Of a stretch of DNA of 64,000 nt, positions 21,880 through 32,829 are shown piece after piece. Position 1 is the stretch's first letter. Each line of letters starts with the position of its first letter. Origin of the DNA: Micrasema longulum (taxonomy: Eukaryota; Arthropoda; Insecta; Trichoptera; Brachycentridae); the NCBI GenBank assembly GCA_022494885.1, contig JAGVSM010003754.1:1-64000 (forward strand), in the 5' to 3' direction. A program made the position numbers and the translations under genes. The notes under the pieces were generated by a model that worked only from the letters and a program-made list of their open reading frames with translations, was not told the origin of the DNA and searched no databases.

Positions 21880-22345
21880 GCACTTCCACCGCTGCAATGG
21901 TATAAGGGATTTCGGAGCTATCCATTAATGGAATTACTGACGTAATCTCTCCATAATCGATTTACTATGCACTGGGTATCGCAATTCCATCTAACTTCTT
22001 GTAGATTGGGGTTTCCTTGCGATTGCCTTAAGTACTTTCATCTCTGACGTTCTGAGCAGTTGTTTGGTTTTTCTATTTAGTTTTTCTATTTAGTTTTTCG
22101 ACTTGGTTTTTCGTATTTTTTATTTTCTCTCTATCTATCTTTGCCTCTGTTGTATTCACCATGATTTGGTCTGACACACGTTTTGTATATCCGAATTATC
22201 TTTCCAAGAATCATGTGTTTATTTGTACTATACGACATTTTCTAGGTATCTAAATGTTCACTAACTGGGATAGATATGTTCTCATCATCACAATGGCAGC
22301 ATTATCTGCATGGCATGTGATGTTAATGACCTTATCTTCCTTAGT
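21880..22345 (-). pseudogene. RTE-type LINE RT fragment
   Basis: On the minus strand, in changing frames: CHADNAAIVMMRTYLSQ (the YADD box, with Asn in place of the second Asp), RIIRIYKTCVRPNHGEYNRG (the RIYKTxVRPxxTYxxEtR block), then KYLRQSQGNPNLQEVRWNCD…NRLWRDYV. That order is the one found after the palm domain of RTE-type ORFs. Stops and indels are frequent. The tandem TTTTTCTATTTAG units at about 22070-22095 lie inside it. Confidence 0.7.
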
Positions 22346-22349
22346 AGAT

Positions 22350-22700
22350 TCACTACTTTTGTTTTATTCTTAAAAGCGTTTTTTAAATATATTTATTCTG
22401 CTTGTGTAAGAAAAGGTTTTAGGCGTATATATTGTTATGCTATGTTTAGTTATAAAGGTGCTTAACTTGCTTTGTTTCTTTGTTGTTCGCAATATGTGTT
22501 ATTTTTTTAATGTAAATATTATTTATGTCCCAAATCAAGTTGTTGTAACTCTTGAGAATGTAATTCAACGCATTATACTTGTAAAATACTTTGTATAATA
22601 TGATTTGTAAATAAAATAAATAAAAATAAATATTTTAAAGTAAATTAAAAATTAAATTAAAGGCACTGAAATAAAATTAAATAGATAGTAATAAATATTA
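22350..22700. other. AT-rich interval
   Basis: Ends in an AAATAAAATAAATAAAAATAA run at about 22610-22690, perhaps a retroposon tail. No gene. Confidence 0.4.
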
Positions 22701-22704
22701 GATA

Positions 22705-22930
22705 CCGCTTGTCCAACACATATCACATGCCGCATCTGAGGACTTAAGTCTCCTTGGCGATGAAAGGATAAATTGCTATTTGCCAAATGAGAAAAGCCGC
22801 CCGAGGGAGCTCTCTGGAACCTAGTAGCCTTGGCATTTTTGTGCTTTAAGAAGGTAATCTAGAAGTAAATTATGTACTTCATTGGATTGAGGAAAAGAAG
22901 GAAGTTAATCCTTCACTGATGTATTAAGGA
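22705..22930 (-). repeat. R1-type LINE 3' UTR, copy 2
   Basis: Shares TGCCGCATCTGAGGACTTAA, GAGCTCTCTGGAACC and ATGTACTTCATTGGATTGAG with 10385-10565, so it is the same untranslated tail without the ORF. Confidence 0.75.
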
Positions 22931-22934
22931 CAAT

Positions 22935-23555
22935 GGGAAAATGACAATATTTATGTCTTTTTATTATATACATTCTATTGATACTAGTATTAATAATAGG
23001 TAAGTGTATGTACCTCTTCAGGCACTGGAGATTGTCTGTTGTGAAGAGGAACAGCAATAAAAACAAAAACGTGACATTATAATAAATTAAATATGTATTG
23101 AAACCGAACTGTACCTTAATTGCATTATATTTTAATAAAATTAATACAAATTCATATCCGGATTAATTTTTTATGCTTTCCATAAATCACTTTAAATTAA
23201 TAATTTGTTAAAAACTTAAATGTTTCGAAACATTTAATGACTTTTGATGTATGTAAGCACTCTTAGTGTGTGGTAAGTGGTGTAAATATGTAGATACCGA
23301 TCATCATCCTATTAGTATGGTTTCTAACATTCATTCCACGCTTTGTAACCGCAATAATAATTTCTGACATCTCTTTAATGTATTCTTAGCAATTTACAAG
23401 AAAGAACACAACTGGTGTTAAAAACTACCATTTATCACTCACTTAATAATATTATGTAAATACTACAAACGTATTATAGTATTGTAAAATACTAAGATCA
23501 ATATTTCTTGACGTTATATAATTCGTTTTCTTTATTTCAACGCATTTTTCGAAAT
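22935..23555. other. AT-rich interval
   Basis: No motif matched. Confidence 0.4.
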
Positions 23556-23559
23556 TATT

Positions 23560-23757
23560 ACATAATTACGTATAAATGTACACTAATTTATATACTGCAA
23601 AATGATTATAATTGCAATGGAAAAAACAACATTGGGTTTGAATCTTGTCTCTGCGTTGACGATCAATTGTTCCGTAGTATTTATATGCAAAATATATTCT
23701 GCCCTCATAAGCAAAAAAGCAGTTATTTGCAAAAGTCATATTTTGAGACATGACACT
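23560..23757 (-). repeat. repeat E, copy 1
   Basis: On the plus strand, GGTTTGAATCTTGTCTCTGC also occurs in worn form at 30411-30436. On the minus strand, GACTTTTGCAAATAACTGC also occurs at 61578-61596 (plus). The minus-strand open frame 23566-23751 has no known motif. Confidence 0.55.
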
Positions 23758-23899
23758 GTTTAGTATTCATCAACTTTATGCAAATTGAAATCATAAAACA
23801 TAGTATGTCAATTGTATGCGTCATATCTACACTGTGTATTTGCTTACTTTTTGTATTATTTTTTTAAGTTATAATTTAATTTTAATGATATTGGTAGTA

Positions 23900-24225
23900 T
23901 AAAATTGATTTACTTCGCATACGTTCGATGTCTCCTTGAATATGCCTCCTCTGTGTGGTTTCCTCAGTATTCCCCAAACAAGATAATATTTTTTCGACAT
24001 CTCAATTAGATATCCAGTTTTACAGACCTAAACTATACAATTTCTCGTCATAAACATATTTTTTTTAGTCTTGAGGATCGTCGTTTGGTATTTGATATTG
24101 AGATTTTACATGCCATTCTTGATGGACATCTTAATAGTCCTGTTCTGGTATCTGAGTTAGCCCCTTATGTACCTGGCATAAATTCCTCCTTGGGATTAAT
24201 CAGAATATTTTGACGATTAACGCAG
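23900..24225 (+). pseudogene. Jockey-type LINE C-terminal fragment
   Basis: Frames give RCLLEYASSVWFPQYSPNK and, after an indel, LEDRRLVFDIEILHAILDGH followed by LNSPVLVSELAPYVPGIN. This is the …ILEYASVVWxP… and LxxRRxxFDixxLxxilnxxidsPxLL…VP order of Jockey ORF2. Truncated at both ends. Confidence 0.75.
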
Positions 24226-24354
24226 CTCGCCAATTCATAGAGCTGACAGCCATGTGACAAAAATAACATTACAAATAACAAAATATTCAAGATGATATAT
24301 TGGCCCAAATATCAAACCAGGAACCCTTAAGCAATAGTTCGACATTGTTAAGGT

Positions 24355-24840
24355 ATAATACTCTTCAATCGCAAAAGTTTTTGCCTCTTAAACATTGTTT
24401 CACTGATGTGAAAGATGTCGATCTCCAAAATGATTATGATTTGCTGTCTGACTGCTCTTTCAGTCATTCATAACCAGAGGCAGATTGGTTCTGAAAGCCG
24501 GGTAGTGCTGACGCTGTCGGAGATAACCATCGGGAACATCCAAATTGATACTTCTAAAATGACTGAGTTCTCGATAAAACCTCTTAACAGTCTGAAAAGT
24601 CTAAGTCGCAAATTGTTAGAGCTGTGGATAACTACCATACTTCCTCATGTAGAGATATCTCCGATTTTTTTTCTGAACCGTCTCCAACATGAGGGAATAT
24701 CTTGCTTCGTGCGGACTCCATATCACCGAGGCACTCTTTTGCCTATTCTAAACCAAATGAGTTGTACACAGGATTCTGAGTCTATGGGAATCATCGAAAA
24801 TCCTGCCAATTTGAAGAATAAAACCCAACATCTACAGTAA
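24355..24840 (-). pseudogene. Jockey/CR1-type LINE C-terminus, antisense
   Basis: The minus strand reads SVIWSPHEARYSLMLETVQK, RRYLYMRKYGSYPQL, then INLDVPDGYLRQRQHYPAFR followed by TNLPLVMN, and EIDIFHISETMFK. These are consecutive C-terminal blocks of a Jockey-type RT ORF with several frame changes. The plus-strand open frame over the same bases (24415-24840, 141 codons) is its shadow and has no meaning of its own. The EIDIFHIS end is shared with the copy at 37626-38021. Confidence 0.8.
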
Positions 24841-24899
24841 AAGGTCACATTTTCTCTTGATGTAAGCATGAAAAATCAATCTGCTAGATGATCCCAAGT

Positions 24900-25440
24900 T
24901 CCTTAATTGCCGAAACACGCGTGATTTGGTGGTTACCCATTATGTATCTGTGATATACAGTACGCAATTTTTAAAATTCTGTAATGTCCTGCCGGTAAAA
25001 CAACTTTGTGACTACAAATTGATTGTAGATCACTTTGTTGATCCGGAATATAAAAAAAGAGTTTCCCACACTCACAACACTTGATTAAAAACTGAGGGCT
25101 CCCTGTCTGTTCCCCGAATTACAAATTACTTCGGAGAGCGAACATTAAATTGCTCCAAGATTGTTCAATGATCTCCCACAAACCATCATTAACATGAAAA
25201 ATCTTCAAATGAAAAAAAAAAACTGAAGAAATATCTTCTAGATACTTTATAGTGCCTGTTTATAAATAAATCTGTAAAATATAAATAAAATAAATGTAAT
25301 ATAAACCTGTCAAAAAAAAATTTAAAAATGTGTCCCACCGAAAAGTCTTTAGACTTAGTGGGTAACAAATTCTTATATGTATTTTTTAATTATAAAATAA
25401 ACGCTGCTTTGCAGCACTGAAACTAAAAAAAAAAATCTTC
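24900..25440 (+). pseudogene. LINE 3' end with UTR
   Basis: LKFCNVLPVKQLCDYKLIVD and, in another frame, SLSVPRITNYFGERTLNCSK, then LFNDLPQTIINMKNL and LKKYLLDTL with a stop at about 25250. This is the VPR…LFNxLPxxI…FKxxLKxxLL ending of Jockey-type elements. The UTR contains TGTCCCACCGAAAAGTCTTT and AAACGCTGCTTTGCAGCACT. It recurs reversed at 48120-48237. Confidence 0.8.
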
Positions 25441-25499
25441 TAGTTACGACAAAATTACGCATTTTGAAATATTGAAATACATTTAGTTGGTAGTACTTT

Positions 25500-25745
25500 A
25501 ATTAAGGATTTTGTTTATTTCGGACTGTAAACACAAGTAGTAGATTGGGTTTTCTATCTTAAGAAACAATTCCAAGTCATCGGCAAATAAAAGAAATCAC
25601 TAGAAGTTGATGACTTTTTATGAAAATGGTTAAGACGAGTGGACCAAGGTTTAACCCTTGTGGTACTCCGGAATGAACTAAGAATGGTTTCGATTGAAAT
25701 ATTCTCATAGTATTACTGTTCTTCACTCGATTTTCTTTTTCGGGG
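25500..25745 (-). pseudogene. LINE RT palm fragment, antisense
   Basis: The minus strand reads PFLVHSGVPQGLNLGPL, the conserved SGVPQGSxLGPLLF box of non-LTR reverse transcriptases. About 60 bases on, in another frame, it reads FADDLELFLKIEN with the catalytic FADD intact. Flanks give no further match. Confidence 0.75.
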
Positions 25746-25749
25746 TTTT

Positions 25750-26394
25750 ACCTAAAAGAAAGCCAAAAATACTCGTACGGTACTGGTTCCAATTTACAAT
25801 CATTTTTTGTTATTATTAATTATTTGTTTTGTGATCTCATTGGCTCCACTCCCATTCTTACAACTTTATGATTTTGTTTTATTTAATACGAAATTTCTCT
25901 GGAATTATGACTTAATAAAAGTTATTATGACACCAGATCGACGGTAATAGACTGTGCTACTGTTGACAATATTATTCTACCTCCGCTATTAGATTTATGA
26001 AACCACAACTCTCCGCCGCAGTATTTTTATGTAATAATATCTATCTTGTGTGAATAAACCAGTCTTGCCTTATCAAGTCTAATATCTGCCTCCAAAGATA
26101 ATGTTATGGTATTTTTACTCTTTGGCAAAACGATTGTCCGGGCTAATAAAAAATAAATACAAATAATTACAAACTTCCGATGTCCGAACTGAATAAATAA
26201 TAATTACCAAAAGTTCTTTGTTTGAAAAAGAACCAGAATCCCAGTCACGCATATTTAATTCGATTTTTTCAAGGCAAAAATTCCTGAGAAGAAAATCGAG
26301 TTGAATACGCCATACCTACGCCATTTATTTTTAAATATTTTTTTATTATCATTTTTTTATTTTATTATTATTTTATTTTTAAATTAAAAAATAA
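25750..26394. other. AT-rich interval
   Basis: AAAGAACCAGAATCCCAGTC at about 26226 is related to pieces at 37281 and 63182, probably a worn SINE. Otherwise nothing. Confidence 0.35.
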
Positions 26395-26572
26395 ATAAAG
26401 GCGTTCTTCTAACTAACCCAAATATTTCAATGTTAGTGGCCATTTTCAACGAGTTGTAAATAACTCACTATTAGATAATGGAAATAAAATTGGGGTAGAG
26501 TGGGGTTCTAACCTTAGACCTATGATCCGTGAGCCCGCAACACTAGCCACGGGACCACAACCCGGTTTAAAT
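26395..26572 (-). mobile_element. SINE family A, copy 3
   Basis: Minus-strand head GGGTTGTGGTCCCGTGGCTA, then GGTCTAAGGTTAGAACCCCA (B box with one change), the body ATAGTGAGTTATTTACAACT and CGTTGAAAATGGCCACTAAC, ending AAGAACGCC. This is the clearest full-length copy together with 31905. Confidence 0.8.
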
Positions 26573-26942
26573 TAATAAATAATGGAATAAATTTTATTGG
26601 AAAGTCGGCGCCAATCAAAGCCCATCTCAATATTATTTTAACTGCAAGCACACATTCTTTGTAAGGTGTCTGTATGACTCATTGATGTGAAAACAATAAC
26701 ATCTAATATTCAATACAATATTATTACTCACAACTAAAACAACTCTTCTCGCGGATACTAGCTTAATGTCAAGGCTAAAGTATGGCGCATGATATTTCGA
26801 TAAAATTGCAAAATAATGTAGTTAAGTACCAACTCCAAAAGACTCAGACTGCGAAAAAACCCCGTCTTTTGTTAACACCGCTAACATGTATCTTCGCCTT
26901 GTTAAGGCCGCATTAGATGCTGCAAGAAATAGTTGTAAGGAC

Positions 26943-27359
26943 CAGAGGCGGATCCTTAGATCCCCTAAAACCACGGTTTGAGCGATATAGACTATGCTCC
27001 ATATCGGTGAATCGTGCGTTAGAGAGAGAAAATAATATAAATACTATGTGCAGTGCTAGCGCATGTGCAGAAATAAAGTTCGCTTATAATGTCACTTTAA
27101 ACGTGCGTAGGTACTGACCGAATAAAAGTATGAATTTAGGTTATTTAGTTACGTGTAATGTGCGTATAATGTTAGTGCGCATAAAACAGTATAGTAACAA
27201 AAACAATGGCGGATTTAGCGATTGCGGCTGTCAATGCACATATGCTTATTACTAGTTAACCATGTCAGACTTTTATTATATTCTTATTCAACTTAATATA
27301 CATATTGATAAAATGTAAATAAATATACTGCCAGTGTTTTTGGTCAGGAGTTTCTTGTG
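26943..27359. mobile_element. hAT-type MITE, older copy
   Basis: Starts CAGAGGCGGATCC and ends GGTCAGGAGTTTCTTGTG. It is flanked by GTAAGGAC (26935-26942) and GTAAATAC (27360-27367), an 8-bp target duplication with two changes. Internal sequence (GTGAATCGTGCGTTAGAGAG and so on) matches the element at 41375-41966. No transposase, so it is non-autonomous. The open frame 26917-27117 is incidental. Confidence 0.7.
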
Positions 27360-27499
27360 GTAAATACCATTTCTTGTACAATATCTTTTACTGAAAACGG
27401 TGTAGGCGTACGCAGTATTACCTACGTTATTATTTTAAAAATACAAAATAACACAAAATCGTTAAAAACAGTAATCAGAAGGGAAAGAGAAATCTACAT

Positions 27500-27935
27500 T
27501 TTGCACCATCCCAGCCGTGTCTAGTGGGGCATAGGGCACTGATTTATTATTCAAATTTCAGCGTATCTGGATCACATTTATTACATGGAATTTAAGGAGA
27601 TAAATCTTACGATTCAAGGCTGCGGTTACAAACGCTATCTTTATCGGTACATATCAAAACGGTATGAAGTAAAATTGATATTTATTTACGAAGACGTGTA
27701 TATTTGTATGATAATTTAAAACTTTATTTTACTTTGTAGATAAAACTGAAGGTAAAAGTTAATTTCCCATACGAAATACGGTCCCTAGTGCTTGTCCAAG
27801 AACAATGAAATATTTCAGTGTGAAACCACCTTTCAAACCAATGTTTTACGTCCACCTTGCCAGGAATCAAACTTTGGATCTCAAACATAAAAAAAAATTG
27901 TACCAATTACTCCACTACGAGACGGACATTTCACA
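27500..27935 (-). mobile_element. SINE family C with internal insertion, copy 5
   Basis: The tail half (GTCTAGTGGGGCATAGGGCA … TAAATCTTAC, to about 27616) and the head half (GTCCCTAGTGCTTGTCCAAG … CACCTTGCCAGGAATCAAAC, from about 27781) are separated by about 160 bp of unrelated sequence. Confidence 0.65.
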
Positions 27936-27939
27936 TTTT

Positions 27940-28960
27940 TCTTTTTTCAAACTCACCGGATCCAATTCTATGTTTTATTTACGTCATCATGTAAAATGTT
28001 ACAAAAGTCGTTTTAGTAAAAAAAATTTAATACAAACAAGGTCTATCTGCCCACTAAATACAGATGTGATAAAGACAGATAACAATATATTACTGTACCT
28101 TACAGGATTAAACACGTGAGTCCACTTTTTGCGGTTTTGATGTTAAAAATGCAGAAATTATCGCAATAAGCTATTTTATAGGTAAATAAAACACCAAAGC
28201 CTACTTTTGATGTAAAAATTATCTTCTTAATTTAGAAATATCTGAAGTTCACTTTGTTTAAGTGCAAAAAACTTTAGTAGTCCCTAGTTCACTATTTAAA
28301 AATGTACTATAACTATAGAAAAAACATTGATTTACATTGAAAGTTCTTTATAGGTGGCAATTATTTCATTTAGTTCAAAAATTTATATTTTTGAAATCGC
28401 ACTATTACAAAATCTTGCTTCCTGAACATTTTGTTCAATGTGACTCGTGGTTTATCCTCTGAGGTATAGATATATATGAAATAAAATGTTCAAATTGGGA
28501 CCAATATTCACCAATCTGATTTTAATCAAGATATTAGTTTTAGCAATAAACCAACAAAAGTGCATTTATTTTTAAGGTACTAAAAGTTTGAATAATCCAA
28601 TATAAAAAGGTATAACAAATTACGAATTCTCATAACATTTTCAATCGCAGTGCCCAAGGTTGTTTTTGTAGAAACACAATAATACCACTTGTTAGATACC
28701 TTCTTATAATAATATTTTTGGTACACCGAACATAATATTGTACAAGGCACATCTTGTTTAGTTCTCATTGCTCATGGAAGGCTTTTTAGAAATATAAATT
28801 ACAAATTTCAATGCATTTTTTACAAGTCTCAAGGATAGATCAAATCTAATTACATATTGTTCATTATTTCCCAGTTATTGATTGATCTATTCATGTGTAC
28901 ACTGTACACATAGTTTATTTATAATATTTCATTTCATATACTATTTTTACATCCACATAC
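27940..28960. other. AT-rich interval, no gene seen
   Basis: Open frames at 27805-28119 (overlapping the SINE) and 28580-28768 (minus) carry no motif. Confidence 0.4.
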
Positions 28961-28964
28961 TCAA

Positions 28965-29500
28965 TATATTTATGCATAGGTATGTTTATTTGACACTTTA
29001 TATACATATACAATATATATATACATATAAGGGCGGGCATATTGTCTTAAGGCAATTTCTTCCTACCTACCGAAACCGTTCAGTTTGAGAAAATTATAAA
29101 TACATAGACATATTGAATCTTACAATTTTATACAAAAATTAAAACCAAAGATTAACAAAAATAAATCTATATTTTAAAAAAAATTAACACTATACTATGA
29201 AGAGAGGAGAGGGGACGGTAAGGAAAGAAGAAAGATAAAGGAACAATTTAAATATTTAGATAGTGACATTTCAATCTTGACTTAAATGTAAATAAACAAG
29301 GGGCGTCTCTAGCATTAGTAGGTAGATTATTCCACAATTGACCGGCTACTACTGTGAAAGAGGAGGCAAGAAAATTAGAGTGATGACAGGGTATTTAAAT
29401 ACTTCTATCGGTACTAGAACGAAGAGATAATCCGTGTTGTGAAAGAGGTTGGATGAGTTCTCTCAGATAAACAGGCGAAGTAAGATTATTTAAAATATTG
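28965..29500 (-). pseudogene. LINE 3' end, CR1/L2-like
   Basis: The minus strand reads SPVYLRELIQPLSQHGLSLR, one stop in place of a codon, then FLASSFTVVAGQLWNNLPTN followed by ARDAPCLFTFKSRLKCHYLN and a stop. It matches the SFxVxAxxLWNxLPxxxRxAxSxxxFKxxLKxxL ending of CR1/L2-type elements, with a single in-frame stop in about 85 codons. The 3' UTR (GTAGGTAGGAAGAAATTGCC, TTAAG) runs down to an ATATAC-rich end at about 28965. The same UTR is at 44745-44840. Confidence 0.8.
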
Positions 29501-29649
29501 TGAACTGTAAATTATTTTATATGTTAACTATAAACTATTTTATATTAAAAGTATTGTATTCTAGTTATTTAGTATGCAGTACCTATTTAATAGAAACAAA
29601 TCAATGCATATTGGAATTTTTAGGTAAATTAGGTGTTGACAAACTAACA

Positions 29650-30015
29650 ATACTTTTTGATGAAGAATGAAGAACTTCAGTCCTACCAGAAATCTGATAC
29701 AAAAAACGTTTTCTTGCGCGCGGTAAAAATTAGTGCATTAAATTGTAATGTAAAATTTCTTAAAAATGTACGATAAAATAATAATACGTATTTTAATAAA
29801 AACGCACTACTTTGAATGACGTCACTGGTTTATATGAATCATCCAATAATATGAGAACTTTGAAGGATATCCGGTTTGGTCATCATAAACGAACCAATCG
29901 AAAGAACTGTCATAGAACAGCATCTGACGTCACACGCGGAGTTATTTAAGAAATTCAAAAAAAATCACAGCGCTGATAATACAATATATGAATCTAAAAA
30001 TATTTTGGCTTAGTT
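29650..30015. repeat. repeat F, copy 1 (pairs with 57285-57655)
   Basis: About 350 bp shared with the inside of the piggyBac-type element at 57107-59632: ACGTTTTCTTGCGCGCGGTA, AATGACGTCACTGGTTTATA, GACGTCACACGCGGAGTTAT, CAGCGCTGATAATACAATAT. No TTAA-flanked ends were found here, so it is either an internal part of that transposon family or a separate nested element. Confidence 0.75.
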
Positions 30016-30059
30016 GAATATTCTGTTGACAAATAAAAAAATAAAAAAACACTGAACTT

Positions 30060-30240
30060 TATTTGTGGTTATTCATTATTATAAAATAAATAAAACAACT
30101 TTGTTTTTAACCACTAATTTTTCGGTTACAAAGCAAACAAGCTTCTAAGCTGTTCCAAAGCAAACAAGTTTCTAAGCTGTTTGCTTTGGAACCGAAAAAT
30201 TAGTGGTTAAAAACAAAGTTGTTTTATTTATTTTATTAAA
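30060..30240. repeat. foldback of a Penelope-like terminal repeat
   Basis: Arms 30081-30127 and 30190-30236 are perfect 47-base reverse complements. Each carries ACCACTAATTTTTCGGTT or its complement, plus AACAAAGTTGTTTTATTT. The 62-bp centre contains CAAAGCAAACAAG(C/T)TTCTAAGCTGT twice in tandem. The arm sequence (AGTGGTTAAAAACAAAG) matches the terminal repeats at 51725-52025 and 55140-55215. Confidence 0.85.
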
Positions 30241-30464
30241 CCTTTTGGAGTTTATAACATTAACACCATCAAAAGAAAATTAACATAAGTTATTTGAACC
30301 TACACTTTCCTATGAGTCATAATATTATTAAAACTTATTTATTCAATATTTTGTATGAATTTCATTTTTTATGATGTGATAACTACATAACTTACCGATG
30401 TTATTGAATCAGGTTTGACTCTTGTCTTTGCGTTGAGATATTCTAATAGTTGGAAGCAGAATGC

Positions 30465-30890
30465 AGGCGCTTGTATAAAGGGTTAATATTGTACAATGAA
30501 TTATGAATTACATATTATTATTTATTATTATTTATTGATTTACACGCCCAATGGGCTTTTACATATTTAAGAAATTACATTTAAGTGCAGCAGTGAAACA
30601 TAAGTATGTAGATTTGGTAAAAATAAAAGATAACATAAGAAAAGCTAAAAGATACAATAATAAGTAAAAATCAGGAAATGTACCAACATAGGTATATGGT
30701 ACATAGAAAAATATTTAAAAAATTTACTTATATTATAATACTTATGGCTATACTTAAGATTCAGGGTTCGATTTCTGGCAAGGTTTGCATGAAATGTTGA
30801 CTAAAAATTTGAATTATTTATCATATTTGTTTATCTACTGAAGTAACGTCGAAAGACGGCGGATAAAACTGGGCGCTTTTGTGGATTATT
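30465..30890. other. interval with a possible retroposon tail
   Basis: TTATTGATTTACACGCCCAA at about 30532 and the following A-rich stretch resemble a reversed LINE tail; parent unknown. A GGGTTCGATTTCTGGCAAGG B-box-like word lies at 30765. Confidence 0.35.
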
Positions 30891-30894
30891 TATG

Positions 30895-31262
30895 AAACTC
30901 CCTAAGAAAGAAATGCAACCAGTCAGCAAGCATTTGTATTACTCAAAATATTGTTGAATTAACTACCTGGTAAAGGAAGAAGTATTAAAGTTGGAAAATT
31001 GTTTTTAGGCGCCTAGTAGGTGAATTAGTTTAGCCGGATGAATCTAACCCACCTAATAAATGTTCTATTTTACTTCACAAAAGTCAACGGATGGAAGAGT
31101 TGAGGAAATGTGGATCTTCAAACAGGCAGAATGGTGAATGTTACACAGTGTGTTAAAGTAGCCACTTAAACCAGCCAATGACAGATCATACGCCCTGTAC
31201 ATGCCTAGACTTCCATATTCCCTTCTCTGAAATAATCTCTATCTCTTTTTTAATACGTTAAT
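30895..31262 (+). repeat. family M, full-length reference copy
   Basis: Contains every family block once: ACTCCCTAAGAAAGAAATGC, TTGTTGAATTAACTACCTGG, GCGCCTAGTAGGTGAATTAG, TTAGCCGGATGAATCTAACC, AAAGTCAACGGATGGAAGAG, GGCAGAATGGTGAATGTTAC, CCAGCCAATGACAGATCATA, CTAGACTTCCATATTCCCTT. No ORF, no tRNA-like boxes and no clear target duplication. Confidence 0.8.
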
Positions 31263-31264
31263 CT

Positions 31265-31900
31265 TAATATCTCTATAAAGGGTGAAATACAATCCTTGTC
31301 TTCAAATATTAGGCCGAATTCAAAACATTGTTTGCAATTTTATAAAATAGTGTTTTACATCAAAATGCTTCTTCGTGGTGTAGGGCTCATTTATTTACTG
31401 TAATTAGATACGTTCTGGTCATTTCTCATTATCCATCATGATGCCTCATGAGGCAATCAAATTATTTCGACGAAGAAAGTTTAAACCGCGGGTTAACATA
31501 TTCAGAGTATTAAATATGTAAATTAACAGAATGAATCGTGTTCATTGCGGTGAAAAATGTTTAAATATTCAAGACTTTTACGTACAAGTAAGAATCTTCT
31601 GACCGATTATTTTATTTCGTCACGTTACTCCGCGGTCCAGCTTTTACTTTTCGGTGTAAAATCTTCGGGAAAATCGGACAGTTCCAACGACAGCTGTTTT
31701 ACTAAGATATTGTTGTTAGTATGAGTACTTCAGTAGGTATCAGAGGCGTCCGCTATATTTTTAAGTAGATATAGATAGTTGTATGTTCAATGAATAAAAA
31801 ATGTTTTGACTATTTACAAATGCTTTTGATTATTCGTTACATTTTCTTACTTGTCATCTTTTTGACAAATAATTTTACCCATATATTAAAAAAAAAGGGT
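31265..31900. other. interval without recognised genes
   Basis: A TGCCTCATGAGGCA palindrome at about 31442 is the only structure noted. Confidence 0.35.
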
Positions 31901-31904
31901 TTTT

Positions 31905-32072
31905 TTCAATTGGGTTGTGGTCCCGAGGCTAGTGATGCAGACTCACGGATCAGAGATCCGAGGTTCGAACCCCACTCTACCCCAACTTGATTACTGTTTT
32001 TTATTAGTCCGTTATTTACAACTCGTTGAAAATGTCCCCAAAAATTTAAATAATTTTGGACATAAGAACGCA
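31905..32072 (+). mobile_element. SINE family A, copy 4, intact boxes
   Basis: Head GGGTTGTGGTCCCGAGGCTA with A-box-like TGGTCCCGAGGCTAG and a perfect B box GGTTCGAACCC (about 31962-31972), then the body TTACAACTCGTTGAAAATG up to an AAGAACGC end. It is the best-preserved head of the family. Confidence 0.85.
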
Positions 32073-32074
32073 TA

Positions 32075-32585
32075 CATATTTTTTTATAAGTAAATAAATG
32101 AAAATAAAATACATTAGTAATAATAAAAGGTAAGCATTTAAATCAAACTTATCTAACTATGAAAAAAATCTATGAACTTCACCATTTAAAATATACCATT
32201 TTTTTTATTTTTTTTAATTGATATTTAAATAGTGTTGCTAAACTCGTTTTCAGATACTCTAAAACTTTTTTTTGTGAATAATGTCGTTTACATTTGTAAT
32301 GTTTTTTTTAAAACTTATTTACATTACTCATTTTTATTTCAGTCCAGCTTTTCGTAGATCATTTTGCAACTAAAACAGTGTGGGTGAAAATAGATTTGGA
32401 TGGTTTAGCAAAGTCTTATGTCTTTCGTTTTTATGAATATATTGTATACCATTATTGTATTGACTTTGTTTGTCTTTGCTACATAGTTTTATGTTCTTTT
32501 TGTTTAGTTTTTTGTATTTATGTTTCTTCATATAACTATTTTAATTGGCTTAGGCCGTATATTCAATAAATAAAATAAAATAAAT
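32075..32585. other. T-rich interval, no gene seen
   Basis: The hydrophobic frame 32378-32569 follows from base composition; no motif. Confidence 0.4.
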
Positions 32586-32589
32586 TGAT

Positions 32590-32672
32590 CTTATGATTTA
32601 CTCAAATATTTCAATTTTGGGGCCATTTTAAACAAGCTGTAAATAACTCACTATTAGAAAATCCCAGAATTT
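32590..32672 (-). mobile_element. SINE family A, body only
   Basis: CTTATGATTTACTCAAATAT and AGCTGTAAATAACTCACTAT match the body of the other copies in reverse; the tRNA head is missing. Confidence 0.65.
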
Positions 32673-32829
32673 ATTTATAAAATTACATACATGGCACATA
32701 CACATAGTACATACACTTATTCAATAAAAAATATTGGTAGACCATCTATCAACGCTAGGTATTTAATTATTTGTAAATAATAATTTATAATAACAAGAAA
32801 TAATTTCCCTCTTTCCAATTGTTCCTAGA

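Noticed and set aside
24415..24840. Longest open frame, 141 codons on the plus strand
   Set aside because: The minus strand over the same bases encodes consecutive Jockey/CR1 blocks (SVIWSPHEARYS…, INLDVPDGYL…, EIDIFHIS), so the plus frame is a shadow.
31905..31985. Possible tRNA gene (A and B boxes present)
   Set aside because: Acceptor arms do not pair and the same head plus body is repeated at several loci, so it is a SINE. The same reasoning rejects 4036-4105, 9700-9782 and 36858-36905.
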